This document shows, one piece after another, positions 24,996-33,354 of a stretch of DNA of 33,615 nucleotides. The notes beneath the pieces are model-generated. The model was not told where the DNA came from and ran no database searches. It was given only the letters and a program-made list of their open reading frames with translations. The translations under genes were made by a program, and so were the position numbers. The stretch is from an uncultured Bacillota bacterium (lineage in GTDB: Bacteria > Bacillota > Clostridia > Oscillospirales > Oscillospiraceae): the NCBI GenBank assembly GCA_947172355.1, contig CAMWBA010000014.1, forward strand, positions 1-33,615. The letters run 5' to 3'. The first letter of the stretch is position 1, and each line of letters starts with the position of its first letter.

Positions 24996-26276
24996 TTAGC
25001 CCTCCTGTACGCCCGCTACGTTGTAATTCATAGAGCCCTTAATAACGCCATCATCCACAGAGGGGCCGCCGGCGGCAACAATGACATTTCCCTGATTGTC
25101 CACCAAATCGGCCGGCTCGGTGTGGACTTCCACAGCGCCGTCCTCCTTGATCACATAGCTCAGCTTCTGACCGGAGAATACATCCCACTGGCCGGAGATC
25201 ATCAGGTCCCGTACCGCGTCCATGACGGCCTTGGTGTTGGGCGCAGCGATGGACTCATTCAAGGGGGAGGCATCCACAAATCCCTCGGCCAGACCGGCGT
25301 AGTAGGCGTTGCCGCTCATGTTCTCCACGAACTTGGAGGCATCGCCGTTGCAGTCGATGGCAGCTTGGATGGCAGTCTGATAGTAGACGTCCCAGTGCCA
25401 GATGGCGGCGGTCAGGTGGGCGGTGGGAGCCTGCTCGGTCATGTCGGAGTTGTAGCCGCAGCCGAACACGTTGTTTTCCGCGGCCACCAGCTGGGGCTGA
25501 GCGGAGTCACAGTGCTGGGAAATTACACAGCAGTTATAGGTGTTGATGAGGGCCTGGGCAGCCTGACGCTCCAGGGCCTCGTCACCCCAGGCGTTAATGA
25601 CGTTCACGTGGACCACCGCGTCCGGGTTGGCGGACTGGACGCCTAAGGCAAAGGCGTTGATGCCGGAGCAGGTCTCCGCATAATCGGTGTTGTAAGCAGC
25701 CACATAGCCGATGGAGTTGTTGCCCAGCTCCAGGCTCTTCATGCCGGCGGCAATGCCGGTCAGGTAACGGGCTTGGTAGATGCGGCCGAAGTAGTTGTTG
25801 AAGTTGGTGTCGTTGGCCATATAGCCAGTGCCGTGGGAGAAAATAACGTCGGAGTAGTCCTCGGCCTTGTCGTTCATAGCGTTGATATAGCCAAAGGAGA
25901 TGCCGAAGACGATATCCGCCCCCTGGTTGACCACCGTGTCGATGGCATTGGCCACAGCGGTGTCATCATTATCCGGTACATTATCCACCACAATCAGGTC
26001 GGCGGGATCCAGACCCAGATTCCGCATGGCAGTGGTGATGCCGTTGTGGTGCTGGAAGGTGTAGCCAGCCACGTCGTTCTGGCTTGTGATATAGATGGCC
26101 CCCACTCGGATGGCGGGTTTGTTCTCCTCCTTGCCGGGGTCGGTGGAGCTGTTGCTGGGATTGCTGGCCGCGGGGGGATTGCTGGCGGCGCTGTTTCCGC
26201 CGTTGTTATTGCCTCCGCAGGCGGCGAGGGACAGGCTCATGGCGGCGGCCAGAGCCAACGCAAGGATCTTCTTCAT
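24996..26276 (-). CDS. BMP-family lipoprotein, solute-binding protein
   Basis: A 426-residue substrate-binding lipoprotein (PnrA/TmpC/BMP family). MKK, a hydrophobic core and lipobox LAAC (Cys20) are followed by a Ser/Asn/Pro-rich tether of about 35 residues. Family features include VGAIYITSQNDVAGYTFQHHNGI near the start of the mature domain, ADIVFGISFGY, the SIGYVAAYN segment and the ligand-site aromatic stretch AAIWHWDVYY. BMP proteins bind purine nucleosides or related bases. The ATG at 26276 follows AGGAGG. The adjacent xanthine phosphoribosyltransferase supports a purine substrate; this is inference from context. Confidence 0.9.
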   Translation of the reverse strand: MKKILALALAAAMSLSLAACGGNNNGGNSAASNPPAASNPSNSSTDPGKEENKPAIRVGAIYITSQNDVAGYTFQHHNGITTAMRNLGLDPADLIVVDNVPDNDDTAVANAIDTVVNQGADIVFGISFGYINAMNDKAEDYSDVIFSHGTGYMANDTNFNNYFGRIYQARYLTGIAAGMKSLELGNNSIGYVAAYNTDYAETCSGINAFALGVQSANPDAVVHVNVINAWGDEALERQAAQALINTYNCCVISQHCDSAQPQLVAAENNVFGCGYNSDMTEQAPTAHLTAAIWHWDVYYQTAIQAAIDCNGDASKFVENMSGNAYYAGLAEGFVDASPLNESIAAPNTKAVMDAVRDLMISGQWDVFSGQKLSYVIKEDGAVEVHTEPADLVDNQGNVIVAAGGPSVDDGVIKGSMNYNVAGVQEG

Positions 26277-26326
26277 TCGTTTTCCTCCTGTTTTGTTCGT
26301 TTCACTCTTACCTCTTACCTTATTAT

Positions 26327-26354
26327 ATTAAAACCGGATGGCTCCGGTTTTAAT
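26327..26354 (-). terminator. Terminator hairpin overlapping the xpt stop codon
   Basis: Stem ATTAAAACCGGA / TCCGGTTTTAAT (12 bp, 4-nt loop) begins inside the last codons of xpt, so its TAA stop (26350-26352) is part of the stem. The U-rich descending arm and AT-rich run that follows make it a plausible intrinsic terminator between xpt and the BMP lipoprotein gene. Confidence 0.7.
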
Positions 26355-26925
26355 CCAAAAATTCTACCCCAGTCTCTTCACACATGGATTTGACCCGGGC
26401 CAGCGATTCCACCCGGACGCCTTTGGCCCGCAGGCGGTCTCCGCCGGGCTGAAACGCTTTCTCAATCACGATGCCCGCGCCGGCCAGCTGCGCCCCAGAC
26501 TGATGTACCAGGTCAATCAGCCCTTCCAGTGCGGCGCCATTGGCCAGGAAGTCGTCAATGATAAGTACTTTGTCCGACCGGCCCAGAAATTTCTGGGAGA
26601 CAATCACATCATACACCCTGCCGTGGGTGAAAGACTCCACTTTTGTGGTGTACAAATCACCTGCGATGTTCTTTGTCTGGCTCTTTTTGGCAAAAACCAC
26701 TGGGCAACGAAAAAACTGCGCCGTGATACAAGCGATCCCGATGCCGGAGGCTTCGATGGTCAAAATCTTGTTCACGCCGCAGCCCTCAAACCGGCGCAGA
26801 AATTCCTTGCCGATCTCTTCAAAGAGCGCAATGTCCATCTGGTGGTTCAGAAAACTGTCCACTTTCAGCACATCATTTCCTTTTACTGTGCCATCCTGCT
26901 GGATGCGCCGCTTGAGCAGCTCCAT
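26350..26925 (-). CDS. xpt: Xanthine phosphoribosyltransferase
   Basis: Xpt converts xanthine and PRPP to XMP, a purine-salvage step. From the ATG at 26925 the protein is 191 residues, the usual Xpt length (a longer upstream reading would include leader sequence). It begins MELLKRRIQQDGTVKGNDVLKVDSFLNHQMD, which is characteristic. The PRPP-binding motif is VLIIDDFLANGAALEGL. The start has a nearby GGTGGAG. A sigma-A promoter lies about 80 bp upstream. I looked for a purine riboswitch in the short leader and saw none. The gene is head-on to replication. Confidence 0.93.
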   Translation of the reverse strand: MELLKRRIQQDGTVKGNDVLKVDSFLNHQMDIALFEEIGKEFLRRFEGCGVNKILTIEASGIGIACITAQFFRCPVVFAKKSQTKNIAGDLYTTKVESFTHGRVYDVIVSQKFLGRSDKVLIIDDFLANGAALEGLIDLVHQSGAQLAGAGIVIEKAFQPGGDRLRAKGVRVESLARVKSMCEETGVEFLD

Positions 26926-27004
26926 GGACTCCACCGCCTTTGTCAAAAATGACGGTGGCCCGGCTATTTGGGCCACGTCCCTATGCAAAAATTGTCACGA
27001 CTAC

Positions 27005-27033
27005 ATTGTACAAGAAAATTCCTCTTTTTTCAA
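27005..27033 (-). promoter_or_regulatory. Promoter of xpt
   Basis: On the minus strand TTGAAA (27028-27033) and TACAAT (27005-27010) are 17 bp apart. The resulting leader of about 72 nt holds a GTGGCCC / GGGCCAC hairpin but no recognised riboswitch. The remaining part of the 394-bp gap, 27034-27319, is AT-rich and pyrimidine-rich toward xpt; I found no convincing promoter for the divergent noc gene in it, and no gene. Confidence 0.7.
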
Positions 27034-27319
27034 TCCCTTTTTTTGGTTTTTGCCTCAAATCTTAACCAATCTTTCCTGATATTTTCTGTCTTTTTCTCCT
27101 AAATCCCCCAAACCCCAGCGGCAGTCCTTCTTTCCCAGGAAATTTTTTTACGCTGACAGGCTTCGACCCAGTATTTTCCAATTTATGGTAAACTGTAGGT
27201 ATGAAACCTGTTTGTTCGGTTTCCTCTTCACTCCCACCTTGGCAACGCCAGACCATTGGATGGTTGGATAAAAATGTAAAACTGAGTTGGGATATCTGCA
27301 AAAGAAAGGTGGACTTCTC

Positions 27320-28129
27320 ATGTGGCCACGGGCAAAAAAGGGAATTTTCGACAGTGGGCGGGTAATTTTTCTTCCGGTAGACACAATTCTGCCCAACCCC
27401 AATCAACCCCGGCGTATCTTTGATGCCGCTGGGCTGGAGGAACTGGCCGATTCCATTCGTGCAGTTGGATTGCTCCAGCCCTTGACGGTATGCCGCCGGG
27501 AGAGTCAATGGGAGTTGGTGGCCGGCGAGCGCCGCCTGCGGGCGGCCCGGCTGGCTGGCTTGGAGGAGGTTCCCTGTCTGTCCGTGCAGACGGATGGTCA
27601 GTCTTCCTCCCTGCTGGCTCTGGTGGAAAACCTTCAGCGTCGGGATCTGGATTTTTGGGAGGAGGCAACCGCTCTGCGCCGCCTGATTGATACTTACCAT
27701 ATCTCTCAAGAGGAGGCCGCCCGGCATATTGGCAAGAGCCAGTCTGCTGTGGCGAACAAGCTGCGGCTTCTGAAACTACCTCAGGAGGCACTGGTTTTGC
27801 TTCGCGAGGGCGGAGCCAGCGAGCGCCATGCTCGGTCCCTTTTGCGCTTGGAGACAGAGGAACAGCAGTTGGAGTGTGCCCGCCGCATAGTGGAACAGGG
27901 ATTTACGGTGGCCCAGACCGAGGGCCTGGTGGACTCCCTTTTGTCTGCTCAGCCTGTTTCCCCGCGGAAAAAACCCACTTTTATTATTAAGGATGTGCGG
28001 CTGTTTTTGAACACGGTTACGCGGAGTCTGGATCTTATGCGCTCCGCCGGGGTGGATGCTCAGTGCAGCCGCCAGGACAGCGATGAGGCAATTACCCTCA
28101 CCATTCGTATTCCCCGCCGGGCAGGGTAA
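27320..28129 (+). CDS. noc: Noc-like nucleoid occlusion protein (ParB family)
   Basis: Noc is a ParB paralogue that coats DNA and blocks division over the nucleoid. The ATG at 27320 follows AAAGGTGG and gives 269 residues; an in-frame TTG upstream is not preferred. The CTP-binding box VAGERRLRAA (GERR 69-72) and ENLQRRDLDFWEEA (103-116) define the N-terminal CTPase domain; the HTH at about 129-150 reads SQEEAARHIGKSQSAVANKLRLLKL, closer to Noc than to Spo0J, and is followed by SERHARSLLRL. The basic N-terminus (MWPRAKKGIF) might be a membrane-targeting segment as in Bacillus Noc. It precedes parA and parB, so this is the Noc-type paralogue, though its DNA-site preference was not tested. Confidence 0.85.
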   Translation: MWPRAKKGIFDSGRVIFLPVDTILPNPNQPRRIFDAAGLEELADSIRAVGLLQPLTVCRRESQWELVAGERRLRAARLAGLEEVPCLSVQTDGQSSSLLALVENLQRRDLDFWEEATALRRLIDTYHISQEEAARHIGKSQSAVANKLRLLKLPQEALVLLREGGASERHARSLLRLETEEQQLECARRIVEQGFTVAQTEGLVDSLLSAQPVSPRKKPTFIIKDVRLFLNTVTRSLDLMRSAGVDAQCSRQDSDEAITLTIRIPRRAG

Positions 28130-28145
28130 TGTTTCACGTGAAACA
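28130..28145. promoter_or_regulatory. parS centromere site 1
   Basis: TGTTTCACGTGAAACA is a perfect 16-bp palindrome matching the parS consensus bound by ParB/Spo0J. It directly follows the noc stop codon. The 21 bp around it (28128-28148) are identical to those of the second site at 30703-30723. Confidence 0.95.
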
Positions 28146-28186
28146 TCATCGCCGCAAATTCCGTAGTTTACTCCTCCACAAGTTTT

Positions 28187-28214
28187 GCTCCCTTTATCAA
28201 AAGGGAGCTTTTTT
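28187..28214 (+). terminator. Rho-independent terminator after noc
   Basis: A 9-bp stem GCTCCCTTT / AAAGGGAGC with a 4-nt ATCA loop is followed by TTTTTT. It separates noc from parA, which has its own promoter. Confidence 0.9.
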
Positions 28215-28233
28215 ATTTTTTCTTTCAAAACAG

Positions 28234-28262
28234 TTGAAATCCGTATCCGCGGTTGATATAAT
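28234..28262 (+). promoter_or_regulatory. Promoter of parA
   Basis: TTGAAA (28234-28239) and TATAAT (28257-28262) are spaced by 17 bp and precede parA by about 55 bp. No further structure is obvious in the leader. Confidence 0.8.
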
Positions 28263-28318
28263 GAGAAATTGCATTCCCCCATTAAATAAAATCCTACCCA
28301 CCCCAAGGAGGCTTTTTT

Positions 28319-29077
28319 ATGGCAAAAATCATCGCTGTTGTCAACCAGAAGGGCGGTGTGGGCAAAACTACCACTACCGTCAACATTACTGCCGCTCTCC
28401 ATGACCTGGGCAAGCAGGTACTGCTGTGTGACTTTGACCCTCAGGCCAACGCCACTTCGGGTATGGGGGTGGATAAAAATGCCGCCTCTCCTAATGTTTA
28501 TGATCTGCTGATCAGCGAGGCGGACCCAGTCAAGGCCGTAATCTCCACAAAATATGGCGATGTACTGCCCTCCAACAAGGCGTTAGCCGGAGCAGGAATA
28601 GAGATGATCGGGATTGACAGCCGGGAAAAACTTTTAAAAGGCGCCTTGGACAAGCTGGCCGGCCGATACGACTTTATTTTTATCGACTGCCCTCCCTCGC
28701 TGGAACTGCTCACAGTCAACGCCCTGTGCGCTGCCCATACTTTACTGGTGCCGGTACAGTGCGAATATTATGCCCTGGAGGGGCTGAGCGATCTGCTTGC
28801 TACCGTCCGGCTGGTCAAACGGAAGCTGAATCCCCAGCTAACTATGGAGGGCGTATTGCTGACCATGTTTGACAGTCGGACCAACCTGTCCCTCCAAGTC
28901 GCGGAAGAAGTGAAACGCCACTTCCCCGGCCAGGTCTACGCCACCGTCATCCCTCGGAATGTCCGGCTGTCGGAAGCTCCCAGCCACGGCAAACCGATTT
29001 CCGCCTATGATCCTTATTCTCGGGGCGCTGAGGCATACCGGCTCCTGGCGGAAGAAATGTGCGCCGCTGGAACATAA
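28319..29077 (+). CDS. parA: Chromosome partitioning ATPase ParA (Soj)
   Basis: ParA/Soj is a deviant Walker-A ATPase that works with ParB in origin segregation and, in Bacillus, regulates DnaA. The 252 residues start MAKIIAVVNQKGGVGKTTTTVN, with the deviant Walker A KGGVGKTT at 11-18 (signature Lys11). Walker B is FIFIDCPPSLE and the conserved DPQAN, VPVQCEYYALEGL and IPRNVRLSEAPSHG segments are all present. AAGGAGG precedes the ATG. It lacks the N-terminal HTH of plasmid ParAs, as expected for a chromosomal Soj. Confidence 0.97.
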   Translation: MAKIIAVVNQKGGVGKTTTTVNITAALHDLGKQVLLCDFDPQANATSGMGVDKNAASPNVYDLLISEADPVKAVISTKYGDVLPSNKALAGAGIEMIGIDSREKLLKGALDKLAGRYDFIFIDCPPSLELLTVNALCAAHTLLVPVQCEYYALEGLSDLLATVRLVKRKLNPQLTMEGVLLTMFDSRTNLSLQVAEEVKRHFPGQVYATVIPRNVRLSEAPSHGKPISAYDPYSRGAEAYRLLAEEMCAAGT

Positions 29078-29080
29078 GGA

Positions 29081-29193
29081 TTTCTTTTTCTTGTAAGAAT
29101 AAAGAAAGGTTCCATGCTAATTTATATGTCCCCAGTGCGTAAGAGGAAGAACAACGGTTTTTTTGCTTCTTTTCTTTTGTCAAAGAAAAGAAG
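29081..29193. repeat. Two-hairpin element between parA and parB
   Basis: The 134-bp gap has two T/A-rich hairpins: 29081-29107 (TTTCTTTTTCTT pairing with AAGAATAAAGAAA, one bulge, 2-nt loop) and 29166-29193 (CTTCTTTTCTTT / AAAGAAAAGAAG, 4-nt loop). About 58 bp of nonrepetitive sequence lies between them. The plan resembles the element at 24749-24920. The hairpins may limit readthrough from parA into parB; they lack a strong U-tract after the stem. Confidence 0.55.
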
Positions 29194-29211
29194 AGAGAGT
29201 GAGGTAACGAA

Positions 29212-30102
29212 ATGGCAAGAAAAACAGAATTGGGACTGGGCCGGGGACTAAATGCACTGCTTGGTGACCCGGACCTTTCAGAACAGAACGAGGGCTCCAT
29301 CTCCCTGTCTATTTCTCAGGTGGAGCCAGGTCTGAACCAGCCTCGAAAACGCTTTGACCAGGAGTCTCTGGATGATTTGGCGGAATCCATCCGAATCCAT
29401 GGTATTATCCAACCTTTAACCGTTCGGCGGCTGGCCTCTGGCTACTACCAGATTATCGCCGGAGAGCGGCGGTGGCGGGCGGCCAAAGCCGCAGGACTTC
29501 AAGAGGTGCCAGCCGTCATCATTGAGGCGGACGACCGAAAGGTAATGGAACTGGGGCTGATTGAAAACCTCCAGCGGGAGGACTTGAACCCCGCCGAGGA
29601 GGCCAGAGGCTACCGAACCTTGATGGAGGATTATGGTCTGACCCAGGAGCAGGTGGCTCAGCAGATGGGGAAGTCCCGCCCGGCCATTACCAACTCCCTG
29701 CGCCTTCTGGCTCTGCCTGATGAGATACTGACCATGGTGGAAGACGGAATCCTTTCTGCCGGCCACGCCCGAGCCATTCTGGGTGCCCCTACCCCCGCGC
29801 TCCAGAAGGAAGCCGCAAAAAAAGTAACGATGGAACAACTGTCTGTGCGCCAAACAGAAGCCCTGATTAAAGCCCTCCAAAAAGAGAAGCCGAATAAACC
29901 GAAGCCTGAGGGACCCGATTTGTCCCTCTACCTGGGCGAATTGGAAAAAGACCTGTCTGGACGGCTGGGACGAAAGGTGAAAATTGCTCATAAAGGAAAA
30001 AAAGGGCGTATTGAGTTGGAATACTACAATGAGCAGGACCTGGAAACGCTGCTGGCCCTGCTCCAGCGAATGAACGGAGAAGGAGGTGCCCTCCATGGCT
30101 GA
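29212..30102 (+). CDS. parB: Chromosome partitioning protein ParB (Spo0J)
   Basis: ParB/Spo0J binds parS, spreads using CTP, and loads condensin. The 296 residues begin with the typical MARKTELGLGRGLNALLG ParA-contacting tail. The CTP-binding box AGERRWRAA (GERR 84-87), ENLQREDLNPAEEA (118-131) and HTH at about 144-165 (TQEQVAQQMGKSRPAITNSLRLL) follow in order; the C-terminal dimerisation domain covers the last 60 residues. Its stop overlaps the next gene's start by eight bases, so the two are translationally linked. Confidence 0.97.
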   Translation: MARKTELGLGRGLNALLGDPDLSEQNEGSISLSISQVEPGLNQPRKRFDQESLDDLAESIRIHGIIQPLTVRRLASGYYQIIAGERRWRAAKAAGLQEVPAVIIEADDRKVMELGLIENLQREDLNPAEEARGYRTLMEDYGLTQEQVAQQMGKSRPAITNSLRLLALPDEILTMVEDGILSAGHARAILGAPTPALQKEAAKKVTMEQLSVRQTEALIKALQKEKPNKPKPEGPDLSLYLGELEKDLSGRLGRKVKIAHKGKKGRIELEYYNEQDLETLLALLQRMNGEGGALHG

Positions 30103-30697
30103 CGGAAGAGAGATGCCACGCGCCACACGTCCAACCCCGGACCCCAGTCGAGACCGATGTCCCCCTTCCGACTTCAACCGCGAGCGCCGGTCTGGCCGCG
30201 CACAGCAGCGCCGCCGGCGAAACTCCGTACTGCGCTACATTGTGGTGCTTTTTGCCGCAGCCTTTATTCTGCTGCTGATTACCTTTTTGATGGAGCGGCG
30301 GCAGAGCCAGCAGCAAATTGATACTTTGAAGCAGTCCGCTTCCGCAGTCCAAACCCTTCAAGGGCTGATGACCTCCAACCAGGAACTACAGGACCAAGTA
30401 AAAGATCTTCAGAGCCAAGTGGAGGATCTGCGCCAGAAAAACAGCCGGTTGGAACAGGACAAAGCAGCGGCCCAGCAAGAAACCGCTGAGCAAGAAAAAT
30501 CTATCCAAGCAATGGATTGGTTCTGGCAGATTGACGAAGCATATGTCCGGGGCAAATATACCCTGTGCCGGAAGCTGATACAGAGCCTGGAAGATGCAAA
30601 CCTCCAGGACACTCTGCCCAAAGTGAGTATTACCGACAATGACCGTTTCTCTCCCTACGACCGCTATCTGGAAATCCGTGGGAGAGTGGTAAAGTAA
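30095..30697 (+). CDS. Single-pass membrane coiled-coil protein coupled to parB
   Basis: The ATG at 30095 follows AAGGAGGT by seven bases and lies inside the end of parB. The 200-residue product has a polar, Arg- and Pro-rich N-terminus (1-45), one transmembrane helix (about 46-66), a coiled coil of about 70 residues (68-138; repeated Leu, Val and Gln heptads), and a C-terminal globular part (MDWFWQIDEAYVRGKYTLCRKLIQSLEDANLQDTLP). Positive-inside considerations put the N-terminus in the cytoplasm and the coil outside. The layout recalls DivIC/FtsL-type division proteins, but I see no specific family motif. Position between parB and a parS site suggests, but does not show, a role in segregation or septum formation. 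Confidence 0.85.
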   Translation: MADGREMPRATRPTPDPSRDRCPPSDFNRERRSGRAQQRRRRNSVLRYIVVLFAAAFILLLITFLMERRQSQQQIDTLKQSASAVQTLQGLMTSNQELQDQVKDLQSQVEDLRQKNSRLEQDKAAAQQETAEQEKSIQAMDWFWQIDEAYVRGKYTLCRKLIQSLEDANLQDTLPKVSITDNDRFSPYDRYLEIRGRVVK

Positions 30698-30704
30698 GCC
30701 ACAA

Positions 30705-30720
30705 TGTTTCACGTGAAACA
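30705..30720. promoter_or_regulatory. parS centromere site 2
   Basis: A second perfect TGTTTCACGTGAAACA lies between the coiled-coil gene and serS. It is 2.6 kb from site 1, and both bracket the parA-parB-coiled-coil genes. The flanking bases are also identical (21-bp match). Confidence 0.95.
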
Positions 30721-30755
30721 TCAATCTATCTTTATAAAGTAAAGGAGAACGTAAC

Positions 30756-32057
30756 ATGCTAGACATTCGTTTTATCCGGGAAAACCCCGACGCTGTAAAG
30801 GAAAACATCAAAAAGAAGTTCCAGGAGGAAAAACTTCCCCTTGTAGACCAGGTGCTCGCCCTGGATGCCGAAAACCGAGCTGCCATGTCCGAGGCCAATG
30901 AGCTTCGGGCCGCCCGGAACACCCTCAGCAAACAGGTGGGGATGCTCATGGGACAGGCCAAGAAGGATCCCTCTAAATTGGCGGAGGCTGAGGAAGCCAA
31001 AGCCAAAGTGAAGGCCAATGCAGACCGACTGACCGAACTGGAACAGAAGGAGACTGCGCTGGCCGAGGAGATTCGGAAGATTATGCTGGTGATCCCCAAC
31101 ATTATCGACCCCTCTGTGCCCATCGGCCCGGACGACTCCGCAAACGTAGAAGTGGAGCGCTTCGGTGAACCTGTTACCCCCGGCTTTGAAATTCCCTATC
31201 ATACTGAGATTATGGAGTCCTTCCAGGGGGTGGATATGGACGCCGCCGGCCGGGTGTCCGGAAATGGCTTCTACTATCTGATGGGCGATATAGCCCGCCT
31301 CCACGAAGCGGTACTGGCCTATGCCCGGGATTTTATGATTAACAAGGGATTCACCTTCTGTATCCCTCCCTTTATGATTCACGGCAACGTGGTGGAGGGC
31401 GTCATGTCCCAGACCGATATGGAAGCCATGATGTATAAGATTGAAGGGGAAGACCTCTATCTCATCGGCACCAGCGAGCACTCTATGATCGGCAAATTCA
31501 TTGACGAGATTATCCCAGAGGCCGCCCTGCCCCAAACGCTCACCTCCTACTCCCCCTGCTTCCGAAAAGAGAAGGGGTCCCACGGTATTGAGGAACGGGG
31601 CGTCTATCGCATTCATCAGTTTGAAAAGCAGGAAATGATCGTGGTCTGCAAACCCGAGGATTCCATGGACTGGTACGAGAAGATGTGGCGCTACTCGGTA
31701 GAACTGTTCCGCTCTTTGGACATCCCCGTCCGCCAGTTGGAGTGCTGCTCCGGCGACCTGGCTGACTTGAAGGTGAAGTCCTGCGATATTGAGGCGTGGT
31801 CCCCCCGGCAGCAGAAGTATTTTGAGGTTTGCTCCTGTTCCAACTTAGGCGATGCCCAGGCCCGGCGTCTGAAAATGCGTGTCAAGGGCGAGAAAGGCAC
31901 CTACCTGCCGCACACCTTAAATAATACCGTCGTCGCCCCTCCCCGCATGTTGATTGCTTTCTTGGAGAACAACCTACAAGCGGATGGCAGCGTGGTCATT
32001 CCCAAGGTGCTCCAGCCCTATATGGGCGGACTGGAAGTTATGGTGCCAAAAAAGTGA
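30756..32057 (+). CDS. serS: Seryl-tRNA synthetase
   Basis: SerS charges tRNA-Ser, a class II synthetase. The 433 residues begin MLDIRFIRENPDAVKENIKKK after AAAGGAG. The N-terminal coiled-coil arm covers about 30-100. Class II motif 2 is in CFRKEKGSHGIEERGVYRIHQFEKQEM; the EVCSCSNLGDAQARRLKMR segment binds serine/ATP, and motif 3 is LIAFLENNLQADGSVVIPKVLQPYM. No T-box leader is visible in the 58 bp upstream, which is largely occupied by parS. It is probably expressed from the upstream transcript. The 223 bp after it contain no clear terminator or gene. Confidence 0.97.
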   Translation: MLDIRFIRENPDAVKENIKKKFQEEKLPLVDQVLALDAENRAAMSEANELRAARNTLSKQVGMLMGQAKKDPSKLAEAEEAKAKVKANADRLTELEQKETALAEEIRKIMLVIPNIIDPSVPIGPDDSANVEVERFGEPVTPGFEIPYHTEIMESFQGVDMDAAGRVSGNGFYYLMGDIARLHEAVLAYARDFMINKGFTFCIPPFMIHGNVVEGVMSQTDMEAMMYKIEGEDLYLIGTSEHSMIGKFIDEIIPEAALPQTLTSYSPCFRKEKGSHGIEERGVYRIHQFEKQEMIVVCKPEDSMDWYEKMWRYSVELFRSLDIPVRQLECCSGDLADLKVKSCDIEAWSPRQQKYFEVCSCSNLGDAQARRLKMRVKGEKGTYLPHTLNNTVVAPPRMLIAFLENNLQADGSVVIPKVLQPYMGGLEVMVPKK

Positions 32058-32280
32058 GCGCACCGTCTCCCATAGCAATCAAAAAAACGAGCGGCCTGTT
32101 CTCCCTGTATGTCTTTGTCTGACGGCGTTGTTCATCCATGCGTTGACCCATGCGGTATCCAATGTGGACAAGCTAAGTCGGCAGTTCACCGGTGTGTGGT
32201 CCTTCCACGGCTGTGGAAAGCTGTCATAAAAATCCTCAAATCCTATCACTCCTGCAACTTGACAAAAGGAGGTGTCTGCC

Positions 32281-33354
32281 ATGGCTCAAACCCAGCGGCG
32301 AGGGGAGTTGTCCGCCCTCAACGTGCTTTTCTGCCTGATGGTGGCCTTTTATCATATTGCCTCCGCCACTTTGGCCAGTCTGGACCACCTGGGCCTCCCC
32401 TTTGCCATCCTCCTCGTCCTCCAGCGGATGGCCTGTGTCTCCCTGCCCGGCTTCTTTTTTCTCAGCGGGCTGAAGCTGACCCTTCCCTCCCCAGGCCGGA
32501 ACCGAACTCTTCCTCAGTATTACCTGAGCCGGGCCAACCGGCTGCTGGTCCCCTATATACTGGCCGCAGCAGTCCATTATCTGATTTTTGTCCGGCTGGG
32601 ATGGTACAGTTTCTCTCTGGGGGAATTTACCCAGCTTACCCTGCGGGGAAGTCTGTCTGCACAGTTCTACTTTGTCATCGTTCTGGTACAGTTCACCCTT
32701 TTGGCACCAGTATTCCAAAGGTTGGTCCAAAGGTATTCTCCTCTTGTCATGCTCCCCCCTGCCCTTATCCTAACCCAATGCAGCGGACAAATCTTTGGCG
32801 CACTGGCCCAACTGTTCCCCAATACCCCTCTGCACTACTATACTGGCTCAATCTGTACCAACTTCCTGTTTTACTATTTGGCCGGCTGCTGTGCTGGAAC
32901 CAATTATGAGAGCTTCCGGACCCTGTTGGCAAAAAACCGGCCCCTGATCTTGGCTATGGTTCTCATTTTCACCTGTGCGGATCAGGCGGGCAGTATCCTT
33001 CAATACTCCGGCCGATGGGAAATCCCCTTTTTGAATTCTCTTCACCTGCTGTACTATATCAGCGGCATTCTCTTTTTCTGTATGCTGCCCGCTCCCCGCT
33101 GGGCGGGAACATCAGGCCGGCTGATACAGGCAATTGACAGAGCCAGTTATCTGATCTACCTCTATCACTGTCTCGTCATCACCCTGTTCAACCTCTATGC
33201 CCCAAACTGGGGGCTGACCGGAACCGGCACGCAGTTCCTAGCTCGAACTGCGGCGACCTATGGCGTCACCACCGGCGTGTGTATCCTCTGGCAGCAGCTA
33301 TGGTCCGCAGGAACGGCCATACTATCCAAAACAAAGGAGCATAACGGCTTATGA
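32281..33354 (+). CDS. Acyltransferase-3 family membrane protein
   Basis: The ATG at 32281 follows AAAGGAGGT by seven bases (357 residues); a GTG upstream would overlap that site. About ten predicted helices are present. The N-terminal [17 protein letters not shown] carries the family's conserved His in the first helix, and [13 protein letters not shown] and [10 protein letters not shown] match acyltransferase-3 (PF01757) patterns; [14 protein letters not shown] near the C-terminus is also typical. Such enzymes O-acylate cell-surface glycans or other exported molecules. The specific target is unknown. It overlaps mscL by four bases (ATGA). Confidence 0.85.
   Translation: MAQTQRRGELSALNVLFCLMVAFYHIASATLASLDHLGLPFAILLVLQRMACVSLPGFFFLSGLKLTLPSPGRNRTLPQYYLSRANRLLVPYILAAAVHYLIFVRLGWYSFSLGEFTQLTLRGSLSAQFYFVIVLVQFTLLAPVFQRLVQRYSPLVMLPPALILTQCSGQIFGALAQLFPNTPLHYYTGSICTNFLFYYLAGCCAGTNYESFRTLLAKNRPLILAMVLIFTCADQAGSILQYSGRWEIPFLNSLHLLYYISGILFFCMLPAPRWAGTSGRLIQAIDRASYLIYLYHCLVITLFNLYAPNWGLTGTGTQFLARTAATYGVTTGVCILWQQLWSAGTAILSKTKEHNGL

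Noticed and set aside
26926-27004. Purine riboswitch upstream of xpt
   Set aside because: The leader from the predicted promoter is about 72 nt and lacks the conserved purine aptamer core; only a simple GTGGCCC hairpin is visible.
31954-32229. 91-residue frame crossing the end of serS
   Set aside because: It starts inside serS, has no ribosome binding site and shows no recognisable sequence; the gap after serS appears noncoding.
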